NCBI GenBank assembly: GCA_035528575.1 | Contig: DATKYK010000020.1 | Span: 62,001 to 126,000 of the forward strand | Length of the DNA stretch: 64,000 nt | DNA from: Dehalococcoidia bacterium | GTDB taxonomy: Bacteria > Chloroflexota > Dehalococcoidia > E44-bin15 | Direction of reading: 5' to 3' | Shown here: positions 1 to 8,457 of the stretch, in pieces | Layout: the number at the start of each line of letters is the position of its first letter | Position numbering within the stretch: position 1 is the stretch's first letter | The notes under the pieces: generated by a model | Database searches by the model: none | Seen by the model: the letters and a program-made list of their open reading frames with translations, nothing else | What the model was told of the DNA's origin: nothing | Translations under genes and position numbers: made by a program

Positions 1-538
1 GCCATGCCAATAGGAAATCCTGATCAAGGTACTCCTTCTTTCTCTTATCGTCGCTGATAAAGGCTTCGTTTCTATCTTCCTCCGGCACAACGTATCTGTC
101 CTGTTTCGTAAATTTATTGTACTCCTCTTTTACCGTCTGTCGGGCTTTCTCATCGTCACCGGACTGTAGCAGTTTCGCGTCCCAATATAGCCCGGTCAGG
201 AAGTTCTCTATCACCGGCCTAAAGATTTGCATTGCATTTCTATAGTGGCCAGTAAATACTAGGAGTAAAACCGCCTTCAGGTCTCTTATACACTGATTAT
301 ACATTTCAAATGATAATTCATCCGAAATCTTTACTAACAACTTACAGAGACATTGAATCAGTACACCGAATTCGCATGGAAGATGAACCTTATTCTTGAC
401 TGTTGATTCGTAAAGGTAGAGCTCGCCACTCTCGTTGCTATCGACTTCGCGATAGAGATTCGTACATGGCACAACGCCACACTTCAGGCAATTGTGTCTG
501 TTGCCACTTCTCTTTAGGATTCGCAGCCAGCTTCCCAT
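1..538 (-). CDS. Unknown protein, partial (runs off the left edge)
   Basis: An open frame starts at ATG 538 and continues to base 1 without a stop, giving 179 codons of an incomplete protein. The N-terminal 25 residues carry three Cys (CLKCGVVPC), which could bind metal. The rest is helical and ends in a charged stretch rich in Lys, Asp and Glu. The segment around FRPVIENFLTGLYWDAKL vaguely recalls DUF5677-type helical proteins, but I do not recognise a family. Its AT-rich codon use matches the accessory island. Nothing visible indicates a function; the frame and length are the only support for it being a gene. Confidence 0.6.
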   Translation of the reverse strand, partial: MGSWLRILKRSGNRHNCLKCGVVPCTNLYREVDSNESGELYLYESTVKNKVHLPCEFGVLIQCLCKLLVKISDELSFEMYNQCIRDLKAVLLLVFTGHYRNAMQIFRPVIENFLTGLYWDAKLLQSGDDEKARQTVKEEYNKFTKQDRYVVPEEDRNEAFISDDKRKKEYLDQDFLLAW

Positions 539-801
539 ATCACGATACCTGTGTCTACTCAATCTGAATATATAGAGGAATGCCTAATGACTGAACTTGA
601 CCTGCCTCCGATCATTATAACATTGTGGAGACTTAGTCAAACGGGAATCATTAGAGATGGTGCAGTGCTATACTCGCTCAGTCAGCTTTGAGGATAGCTT
701 GAAGTTTTATAAGCCGCTGTTCGATATAATTTAGATACAGGTAGGCTATTGACATTACTATAGTAATCACATATGCTCCCCCACAGAAAGGCGGTGGATT
801 A

Positions 802-942
802 ATGCAAGCATATTGTATGAAGTGCCGAAAAAAGGTGGATATCAAGGACCCGAAGTCAATCACGATGAAGAATGGCCGACCGGCCACTCAGGGCGTGTGC
901 CCGAAATGCAACACCAAAGTATTTAGAATAGGGAAGAGTTAA
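802..942 (+). CDS. DUF5679-type small zinc-ribbon protein (46 aa)
   Basis: This 46-residue protein has two CxxC pairs (YCMKC at 4-8, CPKC at 33-36) separated by the phrase TMKNGRPATQG, and ends in FRIGK. This layout is what I know as DUF5679, a tiny zinc-ribbon family common in Chloroflexota and some archaea, with no established role. A purine-rich stretch (AGAAAGGCGG) lies 10-20 bases upstream of the ATG. A second, diverged copy with an ATT in place of ATG lies at 10465, so the two flank the accessory island. A minus-strand frame over the same bases is a shadow. Confidence 0.8.
   Translation: MQAYCMKCRKKVDIKDPKSITMKNGRPATQGVCPKCNTKVFRIGKS
805..842 (+). repeat. Direct repeat, left copy (pairs with 10468-10505)
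   Basis: These 38 bases in the 5' end of the DUF5679 gene match 10468-10505 at 35 positions (differences at repeat positions 12, 24 and 34). The right copy lies 36 bases past the stop of the serine recombinase, where an attachment site would be expected. The two copies also encode related proteins, so paralogy alone explains the match. An att role is inference. Confidence 0.5.
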
Positions 943-1122
943 AGCTGGTATTTGAGTATCTATAGTATGTAAGAAGTATGTAAGAGGCTGCGGCTGCCCG
1001 CTTTGATGATATGGTGAATCCAAGCCGTGAAAGGGGCGTTTGATAGTGCCCGCAAGTTGGCTTATAGTGCGAGTAGCCACCGTTATGTTACCAGAGAAAG
1101 AAAAACCGAAAAAGGGAAGACA

Positions 1123-1212
1123 ATGAGCATCAGTAAGATAAGGGGATGCCTCTACAAGACAGCCCAGCTCCTGGGTGATGACTTTTGTAAGGGGGTCATA
1201 TGGGATTCTTAG
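1123..1212 (+). CDS. Short peptide, possibly truncated (29 aa)
   Basis: An ATG at 1123 sits 7 bases after an AAAGGGAAG ribosome site and opens a 29-codon frame that overlaps the next gene by 13 bases. The start, SISKIRGCLYKTAQLLGD, resembles the N-terminus of a family of about 50-residue basic proteins that continue with a Lys/Arg-rich tail. Here the tail is replaced by DFCKGVIWDS and a stop. It may be a truncated relic or only a translational leader for the HNH gene. Confidence 0.35.
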   Translation: MSISKIRGCLYKTAQLLGDDFCKGVIWDS

Positions 1213-1694
1213 ATGCTTATGATAATAGAAAAAGAACATTAGGAATTCGGGACAAGCAGATTCTATATAGGAATGCCAATGGAATCTGCGACAACCCTAA
1301 ATGTGGTAGAAAGATTGATTTTGATGAGATGGAGGTAGGGCATAAGACGGCATTTTCAAAAGGAGGAAATATCACTCTCAAAACCGCGAAATGTCTCTGC
1401 CATCGATGTAACAAACTCCAGGGTACTGACAGTTGGGATACTTTCTTAAAGAAACAGCGAGTTATCGTTACAAACCCTAAAGCAGAAATGAAGGCCTCTT
1501 TGGCCAAATTAAAACTTGGCGAACTGAAACAACTTGCTAAGAAGCATGATGTCTCGGTCAAGGGAAAGATTGTTGAGTATTGGTTTCACGACGAGCACAA
1601 AGCTCCAACTAAGGCAGAGTATATTAACAAACTTTCAATTATTGTTACTGAAAAAGAGATAAAAACACTTTTAAAGGATAAACGGGAAACCTGA
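1200..1694 (+). CDS. HNH endonuclease with C-terminal SAP-like region
   Basis: The 164-residue protein holds an HNH nuclease core. Cys30 and Cys35 pair with Cys67 and Cys70 as a structural zinc site, His48 in EVGHKTAFS is the first catalytic His, and Asn57 in GGNITL is the central Asn. Residues 100-150 (LKLGELKQLAKKHDVSVKG, then TKAEYINKLS) look like a SAP-type or similar DNA-binding helical hairpin. HNH proteins of this size are stand-alone DNases in restriction, homing or phage contexts. The position inside an AT-rich island with a serine recombinase fits a mobile origin. The ATG follows GGGGG by a short spacer. Confidence 0.8.
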   Translation: MGFLDAYDNRKRTLGIRDKQILYRNANGICDNPKCGRKIDFDEMEVGHKTAFSKGGNITLKTAKCLCHRCNKLQGTDSWDTFLKKQRVIVTNPKAEMKASLAKLKLGELKQLAKKHDVSVKGKIVEYWFHDEHKAPTKAEYINKLSIIVTEKEIKTLLKDKRET

Positions 1695-2043
1695 CTTTCG
1701 GCACCCCTAAATAGGCTTCGCTTTGACTTCGTATCCTAGAGCGTCTCTTATTGTAAAGTAACGCTTTCATGATAGCTCCACGCTCACGGGGAAGCTACCA
1801 AACGCATCAGTAAGGCAAAAGAGCATCTGTGGACTCTCTTATTGTGAGCCAATGACGGGTGTGTAGTTCAAAATGCCATAAGATATGTCGCAGCCCATTG
1901 CGTTTGTTCAGCCTTTCTCATTTCCTGCTTCCTGCCCTTTTTGGATGCGATGATAATCCTGCGGGGGATAGCCTGTAAATAATTGCTACTGTGTGCTAAA
2001 TAACAGAATGGGCCACTATGAAGACACCATAGAGCCACTGAAT
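1695..2043. other. Intergenic, 349 bp, nothing recognised
   Basis: The gap separates the convergent HNH gene and the secreted metallo-beta-lactamase gene. No frame longer than about 20 codons with a ribosome site was found. Short G/C stems are present but none is followed by a T run, so I do not call a terminator. Confidence 0.5.
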
Positions 2044-3600
2044 TCAGCAGCCAGGTGGGTAGCTCATTCTGGATACCTCGTGCAACTCTGAATCATACAG
2101 CGCCGCACAATCTGGGCTGGTATTATTCCAAATGGCCGTTCCATAACCAAAACTGAAACCTCCCCATTCTGGATGATACTCATTAGTGTAAACTCGGATA
2201 GTTTCACCAGGCCCCAGAATATAGTGAGGGAATGTAAAAGAGGGATAACCTTCATCGATGTCTTTCAATACCCACCCAAGAAGGTCTTGAGAGGCATCAC
2301 CTAGGTTTTTTATCTCCACATATTCATCAGATTCTGTCTGGTAAACAACCCCGTCATAGAAGATACAAGTTATTTGAACACCAGACGTTGGAGTTGGAGT
2401 CGGCGTAGTAGAAGGTGTAGGGGTAGGTGTAATAGTTGGGGTTGGGGTTAGTGTAGGAGCGCATTCCGATACTTCATATTCAGTTCCGTCAGTTATTATG
2501 GTAATAGTGCCACACACATCTGTTCCATAAATCTCAGCACCTATCGCCTCCAAGGCCATAATAGTCTCCGAATGCGGATGCCCGTATGGATTACCTACGC
2601 CAGCCATGTATATAGCGACTTCAGGCTGGACAACATCGAGGAACGCTTGAGAGGAGGAACTATTAGACCCGTGATGTCCTACCTTGAGAATGTCAATATC
2701 GACGAGTATGCCTGCTGCTATCATGCTGGCCTCGGCTTCTTCCTCAGCATCCCCGGTAAATAAGAAGTCTATGTCGCCATAGCTCAGCATAAGGACTATG
2801 GAGTTGTTATTTATATCGTCAACCAAAGGCTCTACTGGGTGAAGCACATTAAAAATCAAGCTATCCACTGTAATAGTGTCTCCCCTCCTCGCTTCGTTGA
2901 CACTAGCACCCTCAGCGTTGACCTTGGTCATAAAATCACTGTAGGTATTGGAGGTCGAGGTATCGCCATTAAGCCAGATTTCTTCGACATCGAAATCTTC
3001 CAGGACTCTAATAAGCCCACCAATGTGGTCAGCATGGGGGTGAGTAGCTATCATCACTTCAAGGCTACCATTCACGTAGTCCTCAAGATATGCTGTGACA
3101 CCAGGTGATCTGCCACCCCCATCGATGAGCACCTCGGTATCGCCTAAGTCAATCAGGATGGCGTCGCCTTGGCCTACATCGATGAAGTGAACTGTCAGCG
3201 GAGTAGGTGTAGGTGTGGGTGTAGGCGTGGGTGTAGGTGTGGGAAACTCGATAATAGTCCCAACAAGGTATTGCGCTACCAGCTGTAGGTCCGCCGAATC
3301 AACTGTGCCACTGTCGTTGACATCAGCAGCGAGGAAATCATTGCCAGTCAGCGTTATTGTTCCAACTATATGCTGGGCTATTAGCTGAAAGTCTGCCGAG
3401 TCGATGATTCCGTTGCCACTGCCCAGCGGGTGAACGTCACCTTCCAGTCTTGGTGTTGATATAGGCATTGGCATTGCAGTAGTCGTAGGGGTAGGTGTTG
3501 GGGTAGGTTCTTCGTCAAACCCACCTGTAGCACCAATTGCAGCAACCCCAGCGACAGCAATTATTGAGATAGCTATTATCACAACAAGCGCAATTTTCAT
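2044..3600 (-). CDS. Secreted ComEC-type metallo-beta-lactamase with dockerin and lamin-tail domains
   Basis: The 518-residue protein begins with a hydrophobic signal/anchor (1-25). A Thr-Pro linker follows, then a dockerin-like pair of Ca-binding repeats (about 55-117, each with a D-x-N/S-x-D loop and a HIVGT or YLVGT helix). A second Thr-Pro linker leads to a metallo-beta-lactamase fold (about 135-385) with DVGQGDA at 141-147, HPHADH at 187-192 and VGHHGS. This is the ComEC/Rec2 C-terminal hydrolase type, for which nuclease activity is known in some members. A third linker precedes a lamin-tail domain (about 415-515). The order suggests a surface hydrolase attached through dockerin/LTD modules. 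The start has no obvious Shine-Dalgarno sequence. Confidence 0.85.
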   Translation of the reverse strand: MKIALVVIIAISIIAVAGVAAIGATGGFDEEPTPTPTPTTTAMPMPISTPRLEGDVHPLGSGNGIIDSADFQLIAQHIVGTITLTGNDFLAADVNDSGTVDSADLQLVAQYLVGTIIEFPTPTPTPTPTPTPTPLTVHFIDVGQGDAILIDLGDTEVLIDGGGRSPGVTAYLEDYVNGSLEVMIATHPHADHIGGLIRVLEDFDVEEIWLNGDTSTSNTYSDFMTKVNAEGASVNEARRGDTITVDSLIFNVLHPVEPLVDDINNNSIVLMLSYGDIDFLFTGDAEEEAEASMIAAGILVDIDILKVGHHGSNSSSSQAFLDVVQPEVAIYMAGVGNPYGHPHSETIMALEAIGAEIYGTDVCGTITIITDGTEYEVSECAPTLTPTPTITPTPTPSTTPTPTPTSGVQITCIFYDGVVYQTESDEYVEIKNLGDASQDLLGWVLKDIDEGYPSFTFPHYILGPGETIRVYTNEYHPEWGGFSFGYGTAIWNNTSPDCAALYDSELHEVSRMSYPPGC

Positions 3601-3733
3601 TGTCTATCACCTACTACTGCGGGTGTGATAATACTCTTGGGGCTAAGGGCTGTCGCACTGGGGAACTTCTGGAAATATTTGCATATTAGCCTTACTCTTC
3701 CGTACTACTAGCGTAACCTGACAGCAGGAATGA

Positions 3734-4441
3734 CTAATCCTTTCTTATGACCCTGGCATTTGGGTAGGTGTTTTCTAATCCCTTTTTCCATTCGTAGTAG
3801 CGTTTTTCTGAAACATCAAGTTCAAACAGAACAATTATTGGTCCGTCAAAGTGTTGTCCATAACGTATGCATTTATCTGCTATAGTTACTAAATCACTTG
3901 TTCTAGTTGGCCCCTTGACTTCAATCGCAATATTGTCAACAATAATATCTGGTCGTGATGAACCCCTTTGTATTTCTATTTTAGTAGAAGGAAATTGAGC
4001 TATTAACCAACCATGCAAATCAGTTTGATAGGGAAACTCATCTCTATACTTTCTTGCTGGTGGGAATCGCTCAATAGCACCCGTTATTCTATTGATTAGT
4101 TCCTCTGCTTTAGCCTCGTCGTGTGTTCCCCACCGTTCACGTCCAAATCTATCAACGAATTTGACTAGACCCTTTTTCATTTGTTCCTGTTCATAAGCTC
4201 TCTTTTTTGCTAATAATACTTCATTCCTCTTTGCTCTATAAATACGATAAAAAACAAATACAGTTACTAATACAACGATTATGACTCCAGAGACAACAGA
4301 TACTGTTACAATGTTTAGCTTTACCCACTCAATGAATGGTTGTAGTATAAATATCCATGCAAGAATACAGACAAAGATAACCCAAAATAGAATTTTCGCC
4401 CAACGTGGGAAACCTTCATCATCAAAATCGCTATTATCCAT
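3734..4441 (-). CDS. Membrane-anchored PD-(D/E)XK nuclease-like protein
   Basis: Two hydrophobic segments near the N-terminus place the protein in the membrane. A charged coiled stretch follows, then a soluble domain with RPDIIVDNIAIEVKGP. The D-(x)n-E-V-K pattern there is the signature of PD-(D/E)XK restriction-fold nucleases. The ATG at 4441 is 12 bases after AGGAGG; an upstream TTG at 4489 is possible but would put the ribosome site inside the coding region. Related proteins occur as stand-alone restriction-like or Mrr/NERD-like membrane nucleases, substrate unknown. Convergent and head-to-tail neighbours are unrelated, and the AT-rich bases fit the island. Confidence 0.7.
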   Translation of the reverse strand: MDNSDFDDEGFPRWAKILFWVIFVCILAWIFILQPFIEWVKLNIVTVSVVSGVIIVVLVTVFVFYRIYRAKRNEVLLAKKRAYEQEQMKKGLVKFVDRFGRERWGTHDEAKAEELINRITGAIERFPPARKYRDEFPYQTDLHGWLIAQFPSTKIEIQRGSSRPDIIVDNIAIEVKGPTRTSDLVTIADKCIRYGQHFDGPIIVLFELDVSEKRYYEWKKGLENTYPNARVIRKD

Positions 4442-4549
4442 GAATTGCGGCGACCTCCTTATCTCGCCAGCTATATTAACTACCGGCAAACTTCAGGGTT
4501 AAAAGCGGTCATCTGCTTATTTCAGGTTAATGCACTTGTCTTGCTACTG

Positions 4550-4810
4550 TTATCGATATTCTGGAGGTGGTTCTGCCCAGCCAGTGCCTTTACATCTCTT
4601 ACAACGTCTTACATCCGGGACAAATTCCCCTACATCTTTTTTGCCAGCTCCACCACAATCAGGACATTTTCTATAATTACTAGGAACACGGACTATACCG
4701 TGTCTTTTGCATATGGGGCAAGTTGCCTCTGACTCTACGAAATCTCCCTCGTATATTATCCCTGTACCGCCGCAATATCCACAAGGCCTATCTACAATCC
4801 TAGCACCCAC
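4550..4810 (-). CDS. Small DnaJ-type zinc-finger protein (86 aa)
   Basis: The protein consists of four Cys pairs arranged as CGYCGGTG, CPICKRHG, CPDCGGAG and CKRCKGTG. This is the CxxCxGxG arrangement of the DnaJ/HSP40 central zinc domain, here without J or substrate-binding domains. Such stand-alone domains bind two zinc ions and mediate protein contacts; the partner here is unknown. A GTG start at 4810 lies 6 bases after AGGAGG, which decides the start. It lies upstream of the membrane nuclease on the same strand with about 100 bases between them. Confidence 0.75.
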   Translation of the reverse strand: MGARIVDRPCGYCGGTGIIYEGDFVESEATCPICKRHGIVRVPSNYRKCPDCGGAGKKDVGEFVPDVRRCKRCKGTGWAEPPPEYR

Positions 4811-4897
4811 TTAACACCTCCTCTTTTAAATAAGGAATCGCCTTACCGTAATGATTGTTATGACGGAATAGACTATATGCTGATATATCGCTTCGGC

Positions 4898-5056
4898 CTA
4901 GCCTGTGCTGCGCTCCAGTTTCATCTGCTTGTATCCAGCCTTGCAATCAGGGTGACGATTGCAGCCGTTTCCTGAATAGAATCCATCACGACGGGTTTCA
5001 ATCTTCGTATAGCCTATCTTTACCCTTACCTTCTCTTCTTCAATAGTCACTTTCAC
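4898..5056 (-). CDS. Small protein, unknown (52 aa, GTG start)
   Basis: A GTG at 5056, preceded by GGAGGGGCAACA, opens a 52-codon frame. The product starts with a Lys/Glu/Val-rich strand-like segment and has a Cys pair with a His between (GCNRHPDC at 31-38), suggesting a single metal-binding knuckle. It lies between the SBBP gene and the zinc-finger gene on the same strand. No family was recognised. Confidence 0.5.
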   Translation of the reverse strand: MKVTIEEEKVRVKIGYTKIETRRDGFYSGNGCNRHPDCKAGYKQMKLERSTG

Positions 5057-5095
5057 TGTTGCCCCTCCCACTGTGCAGCATGTAAGGCCAGTGCC

Positions 5096-7048
5096 TTAAT
5101 CTCCCCAAATAGCCTCCGTGGCTTCTACTAACGAAGCAATTGGGTCAACCACTAGCTCCCTCACAACAGTCCTCAAAAGGCTGTTTTTCGATATGAAGTC
5201 AGCCACAGGCGGGCTTGCCTGGTAGTACAACTCCACAAGTTGAGAGCCTAATGTGCTTTCAAGCAGCACTTCATCCCTGAACGCTCGGAGAGTGTCGATT
5301 TCCTTGGCTGTCGATGTGCCGTAGGCTGCGGTGGCTATGAAGCAGCCGCCTTCTTCTTCGAGAGGACTGCCGGGACCTCCCTGGTCTATGATCATGCTAT
5401 CGGCAACCCACCAGTCATCCCCTAAACCGCCGTCGGTTAGGGTGATTGTGATTACGTTGTCCCCATCATCGCTGCCCATGACTATCTCATACCAGTGCGG
5501 CGTATGGTTGCCGGGGGTTGGACCGTACTTCCAGTACTGGGTCCCCACGGGGACAGGGTCGGGAAGCGTGATGGTAATATCTACCGACTGGCCTAGTGTC
5601 AGCCCCGTCACATTGAAGGAGAAGAACCCATGGGGGAAGACAATATCTGGCATAGTATCAGCCGCTTCAGGAGGTAGGTCATCTTCAGCTATGGCTGCTA
5701 GGTCTTCGATTGTGCCTGAACTAGACGAGAAGTAGGCGGTGCCTGTGCCAGTGGCTGTATCTACTGAAGTGCTAGGCGTAGGCGTTAGTGTTGGGGTGGG
5801 TGTGGGGCCGCCAGTCTGGACATACTTGATAGTAGCGTAGTCAGCAGAGTAGTAACCGCCAGTACCGACGCCATCGCTCCAGCCGGTGACGTAGACATTT
5901 CCTGAATCATCCACGGCTATGTCATAAGCCTCGTCACCATCGCTTGCGGAGCCGTCGTAACGTGCAACCCACAGCTGGTTGCCATCGCTATCGTACTTTA
6001 CAGTGACGTAGTCGTCGGAGTTGGGGTAGCAAAAGCTCAAGCCGGTGACGTAGACATTTCCTGAGTCATCAACGGCTAGCGCTGTAGCCACGTCTTGACA
6101 GTATCCCGGGCCTTCGTAGCGTGCCTCCCAGAGCTCGTTACCCTCGCTATCGTACTTCACAGTTGCGTAGTCGTCGGAGCTGATGTCGCTATAGCTGAAG
6201 CCAGTGACGTAGACATTTCCTGAGCCGTCCAAGGCCAACGCATAAGGGTAGTTAAACACGCTTCCCGAGCCATTGTAGCGTGCAACCCACAGCTCGTTAC
6301 CCGCGCTATCGTACTTCAAGGTTGCGTAGTCGTCGGAGCTGACGCTATTGCTCGAGCCAGTGACGTAGATATTTCCTGAGCCATCGACGGCTACATCCCG
6401 AGCTTCGTCGTTACTGTTTCCCGGGCCGTCGTAGCGTGCAACCCACAGCTCGTTACCCTCGCTATCGTACTTCACAGTAGCGTAGTCGCCGGAGCTGATG
6501 TCGCTATTGCTCGAGCCGGTGACGTAGACATTTCCTGAATCATCCACGGCTATGTCCCAAGCCTCGTCGTTATCGTTTCCCGGGCCGTCGTAGCGTGCAA
6601 CCCACAGCTCGTTACCCTCGCTATCGTACTTCACAGTTGCGTAATCCTGGGACATGTCGTCACCGTAGCTGTAGCCGGTGACGTACACATTTCCTGAGCT
6701 GTCCACGGCTATGTCCTGAGGTTCCTCATCGTAGCTTGCTGGGCCGTCGTAGCGTGCAACCCACAGCTCGTTACCCTCGCTATCGTACTTCACCGTGACG
6801 TAGTCTTCGCAGGTGTCATCGCCATAGCTGAAGCCAGTGACGTAGACATTTCCTGAGTCATCAACGGCCAGCGCTGTAGCCATGTCATTATCGCTTGCCG
6901 GGCCGTCGTAGCGTGCAACCCAGGCCTCTACAGCCGTTTCATCGGCATTGGCAGCGGAGGCAGGTATTATCATAGTCAATAAAGTCACTAGAACGACCGC
7001 TAGGGCCAAACCATAAAGAGAAGTATATACATGCTTCCTAATCATCAC
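5096..7048 (-). CDS. Secreted seven-repeat SBBP propeller protein with CFI-box C-terminus
   Basis: The 650-residue protein has a signal peptide (about 1-33, ending ASA). Seven near-identical blades of about 53 residues follow, each with WVARYDG, AVDDSGNVYVTG and DYxTVKYDSEGNEL: the SBBP (beta-propeller) repeat, consistent with one seven-bladed propeller. A Thr-Pro linker comes next, then a choice-of-anchor-U-like beta domain (about 420-560), and finally CFIATAAYGT followed by an amphipathic helix, known as the CFI-box C-terminal domain and thought to be a surface sorting signal. The ATG follows AAAGGAGGAAGTG. It is preceded by a structured leader ending in a terminator (7149-7365). Confidence 0.85.
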   Translation of the reverse strand: MMIRKHVYTSLYGLALAVVLVTLLTMIIPASAANADETAVEAWVARYDGPASDNDMATALAVDDSGNVYVTGFSYGDDTCEDYVTVKYDSEGNELWVARYDGPASYDEEPQDIAVDSSGNVYVTGYSYGDDMSQDYATVKYDSEGNELWVARYDGPGNDNDEAWDIAVDDSGNVYVTGSSNSDISSGDYATVKYDSEGNELWVARYDGPGNSNDEARDVAVDGSGNIYVTGSSNSVSSDDYATLKYDSAGNELWVARYNGSGSVFNYPYALALDGSGNVYVTGFSYSDISSDDYATVKYDSEGNELWEARYEGPGYCQDVATALAVDDSGNVYVTGLSFCYPNSDDYVTVKYDSDGNQLWVARYDGSASDGDEAYDIAVDDSGNVYVTGWSDGVGTGGYYSADYATIKYVQTGGPTPTPTLTPTPSTSVDTATGTGTAYFSSSSGTIEDLAAIAEDDLPPEAADTMPDIVFPHGFFSFNVTGLTLGQSVDITITLPDPVPVGTQYWKYGPTPGNHTPHWYEIVMGSDDGDNVITITLTDGGLGDDWWVADSMIIDQGGPGSPLEEEGGCFIATAAYGTSTAKEIDTLRAFRDEVLLESTLGSQLVELYYQASPPVADFISKNSLLRTVVRELVVDPIASLVEATEAIWGD

Positions 7049-7148
7049 TTCCTCCTTTAGCTTATTTTGTCTTAGGTACTACTCTGATCAAGAGCTGTCC
7101 GAGAAGAATGCGACAAGTTTTAAGCAGAATATAAAGTGAAGTTTAAAT

Positions 7149-7193
7149 AAAAAAACCTTCAGCGATAGGCTTATACGCCCCGCTTAAAGGTTT
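7149..7193 (-). terminator. Leader terminator upstream of the SBBP gene
   Basis: On the minus strand a stem built from AACCTT/AAGGTT plus AAGCG/CGCTT encloses a GC-rich loop and is followed by TTTTTTT. It lies about 100 bases upstream of the start of the SBBP gene and directly downstream of a structured leader, the geometry of transcription attenuation. Confidence 0.6.
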
Positions 7194-7365
7194 GTTTTGG
7201 GCAAAACCATAGATTCACCATACTTCCTTATCCGATATTCTTTTGTATGTGAATCCTCAGTTTTACCCGTCTGTGGCGATTTATAAAGAAGCGCCTATGG
7301 TTAAACGCTCATAGTAACGGTAACACAAGATGCGCCATTTGTCTGTCGGGAAAGTATGTATTTTT
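7194..7365 (-). promoter_or_regulatory. Structured, repeated 5' leader (riboswitch-like, ligand unknown)
   Basis: Read on the minus strand, bases 7365-7291 match 36100-36026 at roughly 85 percent by eye, and the similarity continues to 7251. The shared part contains a hairpin (GAGCG ... CGCTT here, CGCTC in the other copy) so pairing is kept. Next comes a long extended hairpin: 7268-7260 pairs with 7208-7199 (nine pairs), and an inner arm GATTCACATAC pairs with GTATGGTGAATC. The terminator follows at once. The other copy sits upstream of a c-di-GMP-I riboswitch candidate. I cannot match it to a named class. Confidence 0.5.
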
Positions 7366-7571
7366 TGTGGGGAAAGTATGTATTTATTGTTGTGGGGAAA
7401 ATCCTTACAAAAATGGGGATTATTGTAGGGAGGCTTCTCATGAGGCCTGTTTCGCTATCTGGGCATGCCTTCCAAGTTTAAGAAGGCCTTGATATTCACC
7501 TGTGACAAAGCGCTAACAGAAAATAAGGGCGTGTAAAATGTATTTGAAGCTTGAAGAAAGGAGGTCAAGAC

Positions 7572-7694
7572 ATGCCAACATTGAAACATTTGGTGGAAGA
7601 TGTCGAGAAGCTCGGAGCTAACCCCGAAGACATCCATATTCCTGGTGTGGTCTTCGATGATTTAGTCGAGCAGGCTGACGAACAAGAGGAGTAA
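7572..7694 (+). CDS. Small acidic protein, unknown (40 aa)
   Basis: An ATG at 7572 follows AAAGGAGGTCAAGAC, a very strong ribosome site. The 40-residue product is acidic, with two helix-like halves joined by IHIPGVVFDD, and ends in EQADEQEE. The ribosome site is the main support. It lies at the edge of the recombinase module. No family was recognised. Confidence 0.55.
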   Translation: MPTLKHLVEDVEKLGANPEDIHIPGVVFDDLVEQADEQEE

Positions 7695-7909
7695 CCTCGA
7701 TCCCTTCAATGTTGAGCCTTGCTAGCGGGCTCAGCTTAAGGGATAAAGAACTCTTTTTAGTGTTTTCACCCTTTCATACGCAATTACGATTCATTATTCG
7801 TTGAAAAACTCATTGGTTATTACATTTATGGCGTTGGAAACCACGAATTTTACATTGAAATGTTGTTATTAAACTCAATATTTATAGGAAAAGTTACTAG
7901 GAATATTAA

Positions 7910-8317
7910 ATGTGGATACCAAAGAAATACAAAAAGAAACTGGAAAAACGATATTCTAAGACAGAAATTGGCAGAAAACAGCTGAACTTTGCCTGTGATG
8001 TCGTCTTGATCGACCGGTTTAAATTTCTGGCTGAATATCTAGAAACTCCTCTCTACACTCTTGCCGAACATGCCTTAGAGTTGGGCTTAGGTGAACTTGC
8101 AATAACCTTGCAAGACAAGGCGTTAACTGAATTTCTACAAAGGCATCTGTTGAAAGAACATCTGTTAGTGGGACAGTTAAGCCCGGTAGATAAGCATGTA
8201 TCAGATAGAGTCAGGAGAATTAATAATGCACTAAAATTCCTGAAATTTGTTGAGGTGAAAGCGGGTAATCCTGAAGCTGTTGAAAAAATCATTGACCGGA
8301 TTATAAAAGAAGGATAG
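7910..8317 (+). CDS. Unknown basic/helical protein (135 aa)
   Basis: The ATG lies 6 bases after AGGAA. The N-terminus is strongly basic (WIPKKYKKKLEKRYSK). The middle, QLNFACDVVLIDRFKFLAEY followed by ETPLYTLAEHALELGLG, has the strand-helix-helix rhythm of ribbon-helix-helix regulators, and the C-terminal half is helical. A regulatory DNA-binding role is possible but unproven. It lies upstream of the HTH-recombinase pair on the same strand, 215 bases before the HTH start, in the same AT-rich composition. Confidence 0.55.
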   Translation: MWIPKKYKKKLEKRYSKTEIGRKQLNFACDVVLIDRFKFLAEYLETPLYTLAEHALELGLGELAITLQDKALTEFLQRHLLKEHLLVGQLSPVDKHVSDRVRRINNALKFLKFVEVKAGNPEAVEKIIDRIIKEG

Positions 8318-8428
8318 AGAAGTCATGGCTATCTCAGAAGCAGAGGCAGCCCATTAATCCCCTAGCAGATAATCTACTCCAATGCACCTATCCTCATCGA
8401 CACACCAAAGCGTTTGAGAGAAAAACAC

Positions 8429-8457
8429 TTGACTTTGTATGGCTTTTATGTTATTAT
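8429..8457 (+). promoter_or_regulatory. Sigma70-type promoter for the HTH-recombinase genes
   Basis: TTGACT at 8429-8434 is separated by exactly 17 bases from TATTAT at 8452-8457. Transcription would begin near 8465, about 85 bases before the HTH start. The leader between is AT-rich with no stem I can support. Confidence 0.6.

Noticed and set aside
587-691. 34-codon frame with AGAGGA ribosome site 7 bases ahead of ATG
   Set aside because: Too short, no recognisable composition or family, and isolated; chance is likely.
2380-3240. Short tandem GTAGGTGTGGGTGTAGGC-type repeats
   Set aside because: They encode the Thr-Pro linkers of the secreted hydrolase and are not a separate element.
5820-6950. 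Regularly spaced repeats that resemble an array
   Set aside because: They are in-frame coding repeats of the SBBP propeller (about 160 bases, variable), not CRISPR repeats with unique spacers. No CRISPR array or cas gene was seen.
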